Assembly (NCBI RefSeq): GCF_000499845.2
Contig: NC_023751.2
Coordinates: forward strand, 34,284,309-34,348,308
Source of the DNA: Phaseolus vulgaris
Taxonomy: Eukaryota > Streptophyta > Magnoliopsida > Fabales > Fabaceae
Length of the DNA stretch: 64,000 bases
Reading direction: 5' to 3'
Shown: one piece after another, positions 36,490 through 46,462 of the stretch
How the letters are laid out: the number at the start of each line of letters is the position of its first letter
Numbering within the stretch: position 1 is the stretch's first letter
Made by a program: the position numbers and the translations under genes
The notes under the pieces: generated by a model
What the model was told of the DNA's origin: nothing
Database searches by the model: none
The model's input: the letters and a program-made list of their open reading frames with translations, nothing else

Positions 36490-37730
36490 GTTATTAGATA
36501 TGATTAGTGGATTTTTAACTTATAGTTTTAATATTTAAAAATGATTTATTTTACTTCTTAATCAAGTTAAGCAGTGGTGTCGAAATTTTATTTGGATTGG
36601 TGATATTCTGATAAAAGGCATAGTCATTGTGAATTGGGATACAATTTGTTCTCCTCTTGAGAATAAAGGTTTGAAGATTATTATTCTTCGTCATTAAAAT
36701 AATGCATATCTTCCTAAGTTTGCTTGAAATTTTGCTTAGAGCAGTCGACTTTGGCCTTTTCTCCTGAAAGTCAGGGTTCTTAAATCAAAATACGAGTTTA
36801 GAATGGTTTATAGATCCTCGTCTCTTTGCCCTGGAATTAAGCAGTTCTATTTTACTATATTTGATTATACTTCTTGGACTATTGGTACATGTACTTTTAT
36901 TAATTTCGGGAATGATAAATGATGTTCTACTACTTCATTAGCAAATATTGCAGGGTTATTGATGGTGCTAGTATTTCGGATACGACAGATGTCTCATTTT
37001 TTTAATCATATCATGGTTAGGGAGGAACAAGATATCAATTCTTTAATAATGATGATCTTCTTTCTTTTATTAAGAGTGATGATAGTCCTTTGGTTAAATT
37101 GAGTAAGCTTGCTCTGCTAGGGTATCCTGGTCTTGTTACTTTTGGAGGTATTTTCCGTGGGAGTATGAGAGAGTTTATTGGTGCTTTCTCTGTGTTTCTT
37201 GAAGTTCAGACTGCTATGGTTGCTAAGTTTTATGGAGTTATACATGCTATGGAGGAAGCTCAAAAGATAGGGTTTACCAATGTTTGACTTGAATGTGATT
37301 CTGTCTTGGTTTTTGTTGCGTTTACAGCTAGGACTAACATTTCGTGGATGCTTCATAATCGATGAAATACTTGTCTTAATTACTGTGGTAAAAATCAGGT
37401 TTAGGGTTACTCATATTTTTTTAAAGGAAATGCATGTGCTGATAAGTTGGCTAATTTAGAATTTATTCATAGAGAATCATTTCATTGGTATAATAGGCTT
37501 CCATCTAATGTGTTCTTAGAATTCTTTATTAATAGGTATAGTTTACCTATGTATCTTTTTTTAATATATGGGTTTTGGTCTAGTCCCCCATATTTTTGTA
37601 TTTTCTTTTTTTAATAATATTTTTTTTCATGTGATGACCGATGACTGTTGTTGCTTGAGGGGTCAGCTTAGCTGAGATGTCAAGTTGTATAATTATGTCT
37701 ATAATAAAAGCTTTTATAAAAAAAAAGAGA
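36490..37730 (+). mobile_element. Degenerate LINE, RNase H-containing type
   Basis: The translation shows LTYSFNIYKWF and VKQWCRNFIWIGD near 36515-36605, INWDTIC-like and GLKI blocks after it, and an RNase H-like segment at 37090-37310 (LGYPGLVTFGGIFR, FLEVQTAMVAKFYGV, LECDSVLVF). It ends near 37730 in a short A tail. Stops and frameshifts are frequent. Its last 300 bp match the LINE fragment at 22834-23135, so both are copies of one family. The 5' part is missing. Confidence 0.75.
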
Positions 37731-38447
37731 GATTATTTAGTTAGAAAATAAATAAAAACAATTTTATTTATTATTTTTTAATAATTTATTATTAAAAAAA
37801 AAATCAGAAATGCATCCACAGTATAACATGAATCTTATAATCTATTATATATATAAAAAAATTCAAAACAATTTTATTTTAATAGTGGAATCAATTATGT
37901 TATTTTGAAGAAAATATACACTGGATTTGAGGTTCCTTTATATGAAGATTTAGACGGTATATAAGTATTACACTATTTACGCGATTGAATTAATTTCTAC
38001 AATGTATTGTAGTATTTTTTAACATATGTTTTGTTTAGCAGAATAATAATAAAAACAGCATATATTGTTAAAATGTTATTTGGTCGAATTTAAACTTAAA
38101 CACAATAATATTGTCTAATGAACAATTTTATAAATAAGGAAATATATGATTCCAACCAATTTTGGAAAAGTTTCTTTAATTAATTATTTTACACCAAAGT
38201 TAATAAGAATGAAAACAAATGTGATAATAGTTTATTTGTAAAATACCTTTGCATTGTTTTTATATTTAAAACTCAAAGACAAAAGATGAAACATTTTGTT
38301 CATAATATTTATTAAGAGTGTGGTATTAAGATTTGCATAGAATCTTGATCCAATTCTTGAAAGTGTCTTTTCATATACTTTAACTCGCATAAGTCCTTTC
38401 CGTGACCAAAAAGCATTAACCACTAATCCAGACAAGTTCTTTGGTCA
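37731..38447. other. AT-rich intergenic DNA
   Basis: No supported gene or recognisable repeat. Confidence 0.4.
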
Positions 38448-38599
38448 TATTATGATTTTTATTATACTTATTATTATTAATATAATTTATACTTATTATT
38501 ATTAATAATAATTATATTATTAATAATAATAATATTCATATTATTAATGTTATTAATATTATTATTAATAATAATAAGTATAATAAAAAATCATAATAA
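38448..38599. repeat. AT-rich palindrome
   Basis: The left arm (TTATGATTTTTATTATACTT then TATTATTATTAA, from 38450) and the right arm (TAATAATAATAAGTATAATA then AAAAATCATAA, ending about 38597) are inverted copies of about 35 bp with a one-base length difference. The middle is a run of TTA/TAA variants. It could be a decayed MITE or an unstable AT palindrome. Confidence 0.75.
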
Positions 38600-38607
38600 T
38601 ATAAAAA

Positions 38608-38761
38608 AATTTGTCTTGTGTAGTGGTTAAAGTTTCTTTGATCACTGAAGGAATTTGGTTTTGAATCCCATCTATTGCATATTTTAGTTTACTTTATGCT
38701 TCATGGCGCCAGTGGATTTAGTTTTTAGTAAAGTCTTGTATTTAAAATTTGTTAATAAAAG
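38608..38761 (+). mobile_element. tRNA-derived SINE
   Basis: About 154 bp. A polymerase III A-box-like segment TAGTGGTTAAAG (38621-38632) is followed about 24 nt later by a B-box-like GGTTTTGAATCCC (38657-38669), the spacing of a tRNA-like promoter. The 3' end is A-rich (TTGTTAATAAAAG). It is flanked by 13-bp direct repeats AATAATATAAAAA at 38595-38607 and 38762-38774. The repeat is AT-rich, so its weight is moderate. I could not fold a functional tRNA from it. Confidence 0.6.
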
Positions 38762-39054
38762 AATAATATAAAAAGAGATTTCGATAGAATAGTTAAAAAA
38801 TTAGTTATCTTCATTAAAATATTTTCTAGCAAAACTTTGATAAGATATTTTTATACATTTACATACATATATAGGAAAAATATATGCAAAACAAAACTTA
38901 TTATTTTTAATCAAGCCTTCTGACAATCTTCATACTTGAATTTCTATTTTTATCTTAATTGAATGAATTTTTTTTTTAAATTTTTCAATACTAGAAATAA
39001 GTTTTTTTTATAATTAATGAAATTTTAATTTTTGAAATAAAATATATTTTTCTT

Positions 39055-39210
39055 ATGCGAGCTGGCCTGCAAGTTACCTCTTATGCGGGGGGTTAGTGAA
39101 ATGAGCTCGCACTCCTTGCGGAGCGGGCCAACTCGGTTTGCATTTTGCGGGCCAAACTTGGGGCGAGCCTATGCGGCACAAGCCAACCCGCATTGCCACC
39201 TTTAACTGTT
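39055..39210. repeat. GC-rich repeat fragment
   Basis: Short motifs GCGGGCCAA, GCGAGCC, TGCGGCACAAG and CCAACCCGCATTGCCACC occur together, in sharp contrast to the AT-rich surroundings. Such GCGGGCC-rich segments are common ends of plant DNA transposons, but I cannot name the family. Confidence 0.35.
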
Positions 39211-39211
39211 T

Positions 39212-39681
39212 ATGAGGTCTACCTCAACAGGATACAACCTTGTCTTCCGATGTTACAATTTAAGGCTAAATAATAATAAGAAGAAATATAGTGTGCATTA
39301 TGTCACGTTCATCTTGGCTAACCATAACATATGTACCCTATGACTAGAAGTACGTCTTCAACAATGAAACCTTCATTGTACATTTAATCGTGGCTAAATT
39401 TGTTGACATGTGGAATCAAAAGATTGTCTATGATTTTGTTGATTAAGCCTCATCTTTTAGATTGTCTACCAAACAGAACTACATGATTGCTGCTGAGGAT
39501 CTCTACATCTTGTTAGAAATCCAAGTGAGTTTGAATCCCACAATGAGTAAAAATGAGAAATGCAACATATAAGAAAGAAAACCACCAACCCATTATCTTA
39601 AGGTTTTGGATAGGAGGTGGTGTCAAGTTTCTTATATGTGTTTGCTCACAACCCATTAATGTTGAATCTCTCTAGTGTATC
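39212..39681 (+). other. Unassigned coding-like segment, left of copia element
   Basis: Base composition is closer to coding sequence than the surroundings, with short open stretches (YVFNNETFIVHLIVAKFVDM near 39350-39420) broken by stops. The same locus continues at 44117 after the copia insertion. I do not recognise a family. It may be an old gene fragment or an old retroelement. Confidence 0.3.
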
Positions 39682-39961
39682 TATTACAGTAAATGAAGAT
39701 GAATATTCCTTGTCTGATGTGATGCTTTAATGTAGCGTACGTAATCGCACGTAATCGTAATGAAGAAAGAGAGGTTTTGATGAACCCTAATTGTAGAGAA
39801 AAATAAATATAAAAGAAACTTTTATTCACTTGTATATTAGAGAGTAAAATACATGGTGTATATATAAGAAAAAGATTAAGACCTAGCTGAAACAGAAAAG
39901 AAAAGTTGGGTCAAACAAACAAAGCCCAATAATTTAAAATAGAAAATTAAATATATTAACA
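39682..39961 (-). repeat. 3' LTR of the copia element
   Basis: 280 bp; on the minus strand it starts TGTTAATATATTTAA and ends TTTACTGTAATA. It carries a TATATATAC box near 39862. Confidence 0.95.
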
Positions 39962-39970
39962 CCCCTCAAG
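39962..39970 (-). other. Polypurine tract of the copia element
   Basis: CTTGAGGGG lies directly upstream of the 3' LTR on the minus strand, the usual copia plus-strand primer site. Confidence 0.8.
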
Positions 39971-42900
39971 CTGGGGAGTAGATATTTGTCAGGCCCAGCT
40001 TGGATTTGAGAGTAGAGAATTGTGCGGAAGCAAGGGGCTTGGTGAATATGTCAGCAACTTGCATTGCAGAAGTAATGGGTAGTAGTTTGAGGAGACCAGA
40101 GTTAAGTTTTTCACGAACTAGGTGGCAATCAATTTCGATATGCTTGGTTCGTTCATGAAAAACTTCATTGGAAGCTATTTGAAGGGCAGATTTGTTGTCA
40201 CAGTATAGGGTTGCAGGCTGGGAGAGAGGAAGATGTAAATCCTGAAGGAGGTGAGACAACCATTGTAACTCACATGTGGTGGTGGCAAGGGCTCTATACT
40301 CGGCTTCAGAGGAGCTGCGGGAGATAGTTGATTGCTTCTTTGATTTCCATGATATTAGGGAGTCTCCTAAGTAGATGGAATATCCAGTGACAGATTTGCG
40401 TGTGGTAGGACATGTTGCCCAGTCAGAGTCACTAAAACCACAAAGGTGAAGTGAACTAGTGTGAGAAAAATATAGTCCTTCACCAGGGGTGCCCTTGAGG
40501 TAACGCAAAAGACGTGAGACAGCTTGCTGATGATGAGTTGTGGGTGCAGATATGAATTGGCTTAAATTGTGGACAGCGAAGGTGATGTCTGGTCGCGTGT
40601 TGGTTAAGTAAATTAGACGTCCAAGGAGTCTTCTGTATTGAGAAGTGGCATCAGCATCGAGAGGTGAGCCTTGGTCGGGAGAGAGACGGGAGGTGTGAGT
40701 CATAGGAGTGGCCACAGGTGCAGAGTCAAGCATGCCAGTTTCTTGAAGGAGATCAAGAGTATACTTGCGTTGACTTAAATGAAGACCAGTACTGTTGCGA
40801 GCAATTTCCAGTCCCAAAAAGTAAGTGAGATTACCTAAATTTTTTATCTTGAAGTGATGGTGAAGGGATGCAGTAATTGTATTGATTTCTTCCGTGTCAT
40901 CACCAGTTAAGAGCAAGTCATCAACATAAACAAGAATAAGAGTGAGTTTATCATTATTATATTTAAGAAAAAGAGAGTGATCAGCAACAGAAATAGAGTA
41001 ATTATTTGATAAAAGAAAAGTAGAAAGTTTGGCGTACCATTGGCGACCAGCTTGACGAAGGCCATACAAAGACCGTTGAAGCTTGCAAACATGCTGGGGA
41101 GAAGGAAGAGAGAGGCCAGGTGGGGGGGTCATGTATATCTCTTCATGGAGATCACCATGAAGAAATGCATTATTGACATCAAGTTGTTTTAAAATCCAAT
41201 TTTTGGTAGTGGCAATAGCAAGCAGAAGGCGGAGGGTAGTGAGTTTAGCAACAGGTGCAAAAGTATCTAAGAAATCAAGTCCTTCAAGTTGGGTAAACCC
41301 TTTGGCAACAACTCTAGCTTTGTGGCGCTCAACAGTGCCATCAGAATGGTATTTGATTTTATATACCCATTTACAACCAATAGTTTTCTTTCCTGGAGGG
41401 AGAGGGGTAAGTTGCCAAGTATTGTTAGCAGCAAGAGCTTGAAGCTCATCTTGCATGGCAGATTGCCAAGAAGCATGTTTGGAGGCTTCGTTATATGTCC
41501 GAGGTTCAGGATGAGAATTGATAGAGGAAATAACATTTCTAAAATTGGAAGATAAGGAATTGTAAGACAAGTAATTATGAATAGGATATCTATTACTTAC
41601 AGTGTTGGCTGCAGTGTGGAAATCTGCAAGATAGGCAGGTTGTCGGTGAGGACAAGCTGATCTTCTTGGAAATTGGGGTGAGATGCTTCCTGGAGATACA
41701 GGTGGTGATAATTCTGATGGAGGTGCAATGTTGGATGCAGGAGCAGAGGCACTATTTGTTGGAAGATCATAGGATAATGAGGCTGGTGGAGGAACAATAT
41801 TGGGTGCAGGAGTAGAGGCACATGGCTCGACAGGAGGTGCAGTATCAGAAAAAAAATCAAAAGCAGAAGTATATGCATTAGAAATAGGGAGAGATAAAGT
41901 GTTAGGGTCCTTAGGCAAGCCACTGTCCAATTTATATGGAAAGTGGTTTTCATGAAAGATTACATGTCTTGATATCTCTATGCTATGAAACTTTAAATTT
42001 AAGATAATATAACCTTTTGTATTTTGCGGGAAGCCAAGAAAAATACCTTTGATAGATCTATGATCTAATTTTTTCCTATGTGCAGTAATGGTACTAGCAT
42101 AACAGAGACAACCAAACACTTTTAGAAAGGAAATGTCATATGGTTTTCCAAACAACTTTTCATGAGGAGTGATGTTATCAAGTAATGGAGTAGGAATAGC
42201 ATTTATTAAGAAAACAGCATGATTTACAGCAAATTCCCAAAAAATAGGAGGAAGATTTGCTTGAAAAAGTAAAGCCCGAGTTACATTTAGTATGTGTTGA
42301 TGTTTACGTTCTACAATGCCATTTTGTTGTGGTGTTTCAACACAAGATTTTTGATGTATAATTCCCTTTGAAGCATAAAAATTTGACATAGCAAACTCAA
42401 CACCATTGTCAGTACGAATCGTTTTGATATTAGTTTTGAAATGATTTTGAACGAAAACAGTGAAGTTAATGATGTGTTGACGCACTTCAGATTTGTCATG
42501 CAGCAGAATAACCCAAGTATAATGCGAGTAATCATCAACAATAGTCAAGAAATAACGAAAACCTTGCATAGAAATTATGGAACATGGTCCCCAAATATCA
42601 AAGTGTACAAGATCAAAAATAGCAGAGGTAACAGTATTACTTAAAGTGAAATGAAGTTTTCTCTGTTTTGCACGACTACAAGTGTCACATACATGATGAG
42701 TATCAACAGTAATAAAAGAGTATTGTTTGCTTAAGACATGTAATCTTTCATGTGAAGGGTGTCCTAGTCTATAATGCCATAGTGTTTTGTCTGTGATATT
42801 ACAATTAATAAAAGGAGCAAAACAATGCGGTTTAGAATGACTAGAAGCAGGCAAGGTAGTGACAAGGTACAAGCCAGCGGTGGCTTTAACTGTATCAATC

Positions 42901-43424
42901 CTCTCTTGAGTGAGATTGTCTTGTATAATGCAGTGGGTTGAAGTGAAAGTTAAAGTGCATTTAAGTTGGTGTGTGAGTTTAGATATTAAGTTTAATTGAA
43001 AATGAGGCACATATAACACATCAGACAAATAAAAGTGATCAGAAAAACGTACTAAACCAGAATATGTGGCATAAACAGTTTGGCCATTTAGAAGACTAAT
43101 TAAGACAGGTTTAATTTTAGTATAAGTAGTAAAAACGTTCAAATTGTGACAATCATGATCAGTGGCACCAGAATCAATAATCCAAGATTCTTTTATAGAA
43201 GATAGTGAAGAGAGAAACTTACCTGTTGAAGAATGCTCAGTATTGGGGATTTCATCCGTAGAGATGGTGCCGACTTGATTAATTTGAGTGTGAGGGGCAG
43301 GATCCTCAAGGTTTTGCTGATGCAAAATGTTGGTAAGGAATTGGCACTGTTGTGATGTAAGTTGAATCCCCTTTACATCCTGTTCTTTAGGAAAAAGCTC
43401 AGAAAAAGTGTCAGTAGTAATCAT
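39966..43424 (-). CDS. pol: Copia pol polyprotein (protease, integrase, RT, RNase H)
   Basis: Open frame of 1,152 residues without internal stops. It encodes the enzymes for copia replication in cytoplasmic particles: protease with the DSGA active site at 84-87; a GAG-pre-integrase zinc region (H...H...CDTC); the integrase core with its DDE residues (FDIWGP, TDNG, ERKH) at roughly 270-380; RT from about residue 650 (CKWVYKIK, LDVNNAFLHG) with the YVDD active site near 833; and RNase H from about 990 (SDSDWATC, SEAEYRAL, YCDNKSAL) with the TKPLA end motif. The first ATG shown lies just after an in-frame TAA that separates it from the zinc-knuckle reading frame upstream; both are in the same frame. 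The stop codon overlaps the polypurine tract. Confidence 0.93.
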   Translation of the reverse strand: MITTDTFSELFPKEQDVKGIQLTSQQCQFLTNILHQQNLEDPAPHTQINQVGTISTDEIPNTEHSSTGKFLSSLSSIKESWIIDSGATDHDCHNLNVFTTYTKIKPVLISLLNGQTVYATYSGLVRFSDHFYLSDVLYVPHFQLNLISKLTHQLKCTLTFTSTHCIIQDNLTQERIDTVKATAGLYLVTTLPASSHSKPHCFAPFINCNITDKTLWHYRLGHPSHERLHVLSKQYSFITVDTHHVCDTCSRAKQRKLHFTLSNTVTSAIFDLVHFDIWGPCSIISMQGFRYFLTIVDDYSHYTWVILLHDKSEVRQHIINFTVFVQNHFKTNIKTIRTDNGVEFAMSNFYASKGIIHQKSCVETPQQNGIVERKHQHILNVTRALLFQANLPPIFWEFAVNHAVFLINAIPTPLLDNITPHEKLFGKPYDISFLKVFGCLCYASTITAHRKKLDHRSIKGIFLGFPQNTKGYIILNLKFHSIEISRHVIFHENHFPYKLDSGLPKDPNTLSLPISNAYTSAFDFFSDTAPPVEPCASTPAPNIVPPPASLSYDLPTNSASAPASNIAPPSELSPPVSPGSISPQFPRRSACPHRQPAYLADFHTAANTVSNRYPIHNYLSYNSLSSNFRNVISSINSHPEPRTYNEASKHASWQSAMQDELQALAANNTWQLTPLPPGKKTIGCKWVYKIKYHSDGTVERHKARVVAKGFTQLEGLDFLDTFAPVAKLTTLRLLLAIATTKNWILKQLDVNNAFLHGDLHEEIYMTPPPGLSLPSPQHVCKLQRSLYGLRQAGRQWYAKLSTFLLSNNYSISVADHSLFLKYNNDKLTLILVYVDDLLLTGDDTEEINTITASLHHHFKIKNLGNLTYFLGLEIARNSTGLHLSQRKYTLDLLQETGMLDSAPVATPMTHTSRLSPDQGSPLDADATSQYRRLLGRLIYLTNTRPDITFAVHNLSQFISAPTTHHQQAVSRLLRYLKGTPGEGLYFSHTSSLHLCGFSDSDWATCPTTRKSVTGYSIYLGDSLISWKSKKQSTISRSSSEAEYRALATTTCELQWLSHLLQDLHLPLSQPATLYCDNKSALQIASNEVFHERTKHIEIDCHLVREKLNSGLLKLLPITSAMQVADIFTKPLASAQFSTLKSKLGLTNIYSPA

Positions 43425-43433
43425 ATTATTGGC

Positions 43434-43691
43434 TTAGGATGTCCAATTGGTGAATTTGTAGCTAGGAGGGAACCCATGCTTTTTATAACAGGTGTCAACA
43501 GTGTGGCCAAGACGATTACAAAAAGTGCAGACTTTTCTAGTAAAAGTAAACTTTGAGGTTTTAACATTACCAGAAGGAAAACCCACTTTGTGAAAACAAA
43601 CAGCCTCAGTATGACCATATTTACCACAAAAATTGCATGTAATAGTGTGACTATTATTAAGACTATGAAGACTAGGGTTTTCATTAAACAT
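43434..43691 (-). CDS. gag: Copia gag remnant, two zinc knuckles only
   Basis: 85 residues with two CX2CX4HX4C knuckles (CNFCGKYGHTEAVC and CTFCNRLGHTVDTC), the nucleocapsid part of gag. It starts at an ATG only 140 bp after the primer-binding site, so the capsid domain that normally precedes the knuckles is missing. It ends in TAA, in frame with pol. Either the element lost its capsid by deletion, or it copies a shortened RNA. Confidence 0.85.
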   Translation of the reverse strand: MFNENPSLHSLNNSHTITCNFCGKYGHTEAVCFHKVGFPSGNVKTSKFTFTRKVCTFCNRLGHTVDTCYKKHGFPPSYKFTNWTS

Positions 43692-43819
43692 TGCCTAAAA
43701 GATTTTTAAAACCAATCAAGATTTTGAAAGAGAATAGAAAAAAAATAAAAAATAACCAAGAACAGCAAAGAGGAAAATAAAAATCAGAGAGAAGCGCAGC
43801 AGAACTCTTCATTCGAAGA

Positions 43820-43831
43820 GCTCTGATACCA
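43820..43831 (-). other. Primer-binding site of the copia element
   Basis: TGGTATCAGAGC on the minus strand abuts the 5' LTR with no spacer. It is the standard match to the 3' end of initiator tRNA-Met. Confidence 0.95.
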
Positions 43832-44111
43832 TATTACAGTAAATGAAGATGAATATTCATTGTCTGATGTGATGCTTTAATGTAGAGTACGTAATCGCAC
43901 GTAATCGTAATGAAGAAAGAGAGGTTTTGATGAACCCTAATTGTAGAGAAAAATAAATATAAAAGAAACTTTTATTCACTTGTATATTAGAGAGTAAAAT
44001 ACATGGTGTATATATAAGAAAAAGATTAAGACCTAGTTGAAACAAAAAAGGAAAGTTGGGTCAAACAAACAAAGCCCAATAATTTAAAATAGAAAATTAA
44101 ATATATTAACA
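43832..44111 (-). repeat. 5' LTR of the copia element
   Basis: 280 bp; differs from the partner LTR at five single-base positions and has no indels relative to it. Confidence 0.95.
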
Positions 44112-44116
44112 GTATC

Positions 44117-44619
44117 TCCCTATGAAAAGACCCAATATTGTTATATAGTTGATGCTTTGTCTTAATGACTAGCTTAAAGAGTGAGTGAAGACTCCTAGAT
44201 TTGAAGATTCCTTGAATCAAAAGTCTTATAGATGTCCAACACAAACATATTTAGTAGACGTTACCACAACCTTCTACCTATAAGGGTCTATATTTTACAT
44301 TAGGCAAGAGTTACTGAAGATTCTTAAAGGTGTAGCTACCAAAATTTCGTACAATCTTCATGAGAAAACCTTTTAATATGTCCTCCTAAAGCCGAAGCAA
44401 AAAACAATTATCTCTTCATGCCAAGTCTTTAACACAAAAAAAGAAGATCAAGTTCAAGGAAGAGAGGAAGGAAGTTATTGAGGAAAAATCTTAGGAAAAG
44501 GCACAAGCAAATGAAAAGGAAGTAGTTGATGTGTAAAAGCTAATGCCAAAGCAAAAGTTGATGTTAAAGTGAAGGTTGAAGTAGAAACCAAATTTGCACT
44601 AAAGGCTCTAACTCAAGTT
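44117..44619 (+). other. Unassigned coding-like segment, right of copia element
   Basis: Continuation of the locus split by the copia insertion. Short readable stretches occur (SPYEKTQYCYIVDALS at about 44116-44165; a K/V-rich AKAKVDVKVKVEVETK run near 44540-44600). Stops break them and no family was recognised. Confidence 0.3.
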
Positions 44620-44624
44620 GTTAC

Positions 44625-44727
44625 TGTTGGCGTGAGTTATTAGAATCACAAGAAAATATGAGCATTAATTGTAAATAGTTATCAAATCCCTGTGATCAAG
44701 TACTTAAATTACTGAGTATCATGTATA
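44625..44727 (+). repeat. 5' LTR fragment of the deleted copia element
   Basis: 103 bp matching the start of the 3' LTR with six differences. It is cut at the junction after CATGTATA. Confidence 0.85.
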
Positions 44728-45949
44728 CTACTTCAGCTCGACGTGAAGAACGCTTTTCTCCACGAAAATTTTGAAGAAGAGGTTTATATGGATATCCCAC
44801 CAGCCTATATGCCCTCTTCCAAAACCAAGGTGGTGTGTAAGTTAGGGCGGACATTATTTGGATTAAAACAATCACCTCGAGCATGGTTTGGAAGGTTTAA
44901 CTCAACTATGAGAAGATATGGTTTTAACCAAAGTAATGCATATCACACCATATTCTTAAAGCATCAGCAAGGAAAAGTGACAACTCTAATTGTTTACGTA
45001 GATGACATGATTATTACTGGAGATGATACTGAAGAAATTTCAAGACTACAAGAGCAATTGACAATTGGGTTTGAGATGAAGAATTTAGGTGGACTCAAGT
45101 TCTTCTTGGGAATAAAGGTGGCGAGGTCACAAAGAGGAATTTTCTTGTCTCAAAGAAAGTATGTGTTAGACCTATTGGTTGAAGTGAGGCTGCTGAACTG
45201 CAAACCAACAGATACTCCAATTGTCCAAAATCACAAACTCTCACAACACACAAACCAAGTACCTACAAATAAAGGAAGATACCAAAAAATGGTGGGAAAA
45301 CTTATCTATTTGTCGCATACTCGCCCTGATATTGCCTATGCAGTAAGTGTGGTGAGTCAATTTATGCATAGTCCAAGTTAAGAACATATGGATGTAGTAA
45401 ACTGAATACTTCGCTATTTAAAAGCCTCACCAGGAAAGTGGTTGATGTTCTCTAAGAATAATCACTTGAATGTTGAAGGGTACACTGATGTAGATTGGGC
45501 AGGAAATGTTTCAAACAGAAAATCTACATCAGGATACTTCACATTTGTGGGAGGGAATTTAGTTACATGGAAAAGTAAAAAAGCAAAAGGTAGTGACTTT
45601 GTCTAGTGTTGAAGCTGAGTTTAGGGGCATGGAAAAAGGACTTTGTGAACTATTCTCAGAAGGTTACTGATGGAGATTGGCTTTGGTCCTAGTATGGAAA
45701 TGAACCTATTATGTGACAACAAAGCTCCAATTGATATCTCACAAAATCCTATTCAACATGATTGAACAAAGCACGTGGAAGTAGATCGACATTTCATCAA
45801 GCAAAACCTTTAAGAGAAAATTATTCGATTTCCTTTCGTCAAGTCGAAAGACCAGTTGGCAGATATTCTTACAAAGGCAGTGTTCGGTAAGAACTTTCAT
45901 GACTCCCTTGACAAGTTGGGCATTAAGGACATTTATGCACCAACTTGAG
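44728..45949 (+). pseudogene. Copia RT and RNase H remnant
   Basis: The frame is open from LDVKNAFLHE (about 44731) to a stop at 45379, covering the second half of RT with the active site YVDDMIITGDD near 44995-45027. RNase H continues beyond that stop (LRYLKASPGKW, GYTDVDWAG, LLCDNKAPIDIS, DQLADILTKA, ending YAPT near 45946), with several further stops and a frame change near 45590. It is not functional. Confidence 0.88.
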
Positions 45950-45955
45950 GAGGAG

Positions 45956-46157
45956 TATAGGCGTGAGTTATTAGAATCACAAGAAAATAGGAGCATTAAT
46001 TGTAAATAGTTATCAAATCCCCGTGATCAAGTATTTAAATTATTGAGTATCATGTATAGGTTAGAGAATTCTTAAGTTGTCTCCTTCTTTTATCTATTTA
46101 GACTATGTAAATAACTCAAAGGAGATACATATAAATAAAATATCTTATGTTTTGACA
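45956..46157 (+). repeat. 3' LTR of the deleted copia element
   Basis: 202 bp, preceded by the polypurine tract TTGAGGAGGAG. Its first bases read TATAGG where the 5' copy has TGTTGG, so the terminal TG has been lost by mutation. Confidence 0.85.
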
Positions 46158-46462
46158 GTTACTACTAAAAATAACATAATGCAAGACACATATACTCATT
46201 CTTGTTATTCCTATTAGTAGTATCTTCGTAATAACAAACATAGTGTTTGTTTACATTATATGTTATTGTAAATTCAAAACTTATAATATTTGTCACTATT
46301 AAAACTCTTCTATTGTCCATACACTCCTTGTCCACACTATAAAATAATTACAATAGTCTATCTATTATTTCAATTTTCTTTCATGACCAATATTAAAATG
46401 TAATAAAGATAAAAAAAATATACATATATATTCACACCGAACAAATTTATATAATCATTTTT

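Larger units (their letters stand above)
39682..44111 (-). mobile_element. Ty1/copia LTR retrotransposon, young insertion
   Basis: 4,430-bp element with two 280-bp LTRs that differ at 5 positions (98.2% identity) and a 5-bp target duplication GTATC (39677-39681 and 44112-44116). Minus-strand order is LTR, primer-binding site, zinc-knuckle gag remnant, protease-integrase-RT-RNase H (the copia order), polypurine tract, LTR. The LTRs run TG...TA rather than TG...CA. At a rice-type LTR rate of 1.3e-8 per site per year, which is an assumption here, the divergence corresponds to about 0.7 million years. The capsid part of gag is absent. Confidence 0.95.
44625..46157 (+). mobile_element. Internally deleted Ty1/copia element
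   Basis: The left end starts TGTTGGCGTGAG, the right end closes TTTTGACA, and GTTAC flanks both sides (44620-44624 and 46158-46162), a 5-bp target duplication. The first 103 bp of the 5' LTR run straight into the middle of RT, so the rest of that LTR, leader, gag, protease, integrase and start of RT are gone. The 3' LTR is complete (202 bp). This is a different copia family from its neighbour and on the opposite strand. Confidence 0.88.

Noticed and set aside
38621..38690. Functional tRNA gene
   Set aside because: The A and B boxes are degenerate and no cloverleaf with an acceptor stem could be formed; a SINE fits better.
41173..41555. Two + strand open frames inside the copia element
   Set aside because: Antisense to the RT coding region; an expected by-product of the long pol frame.
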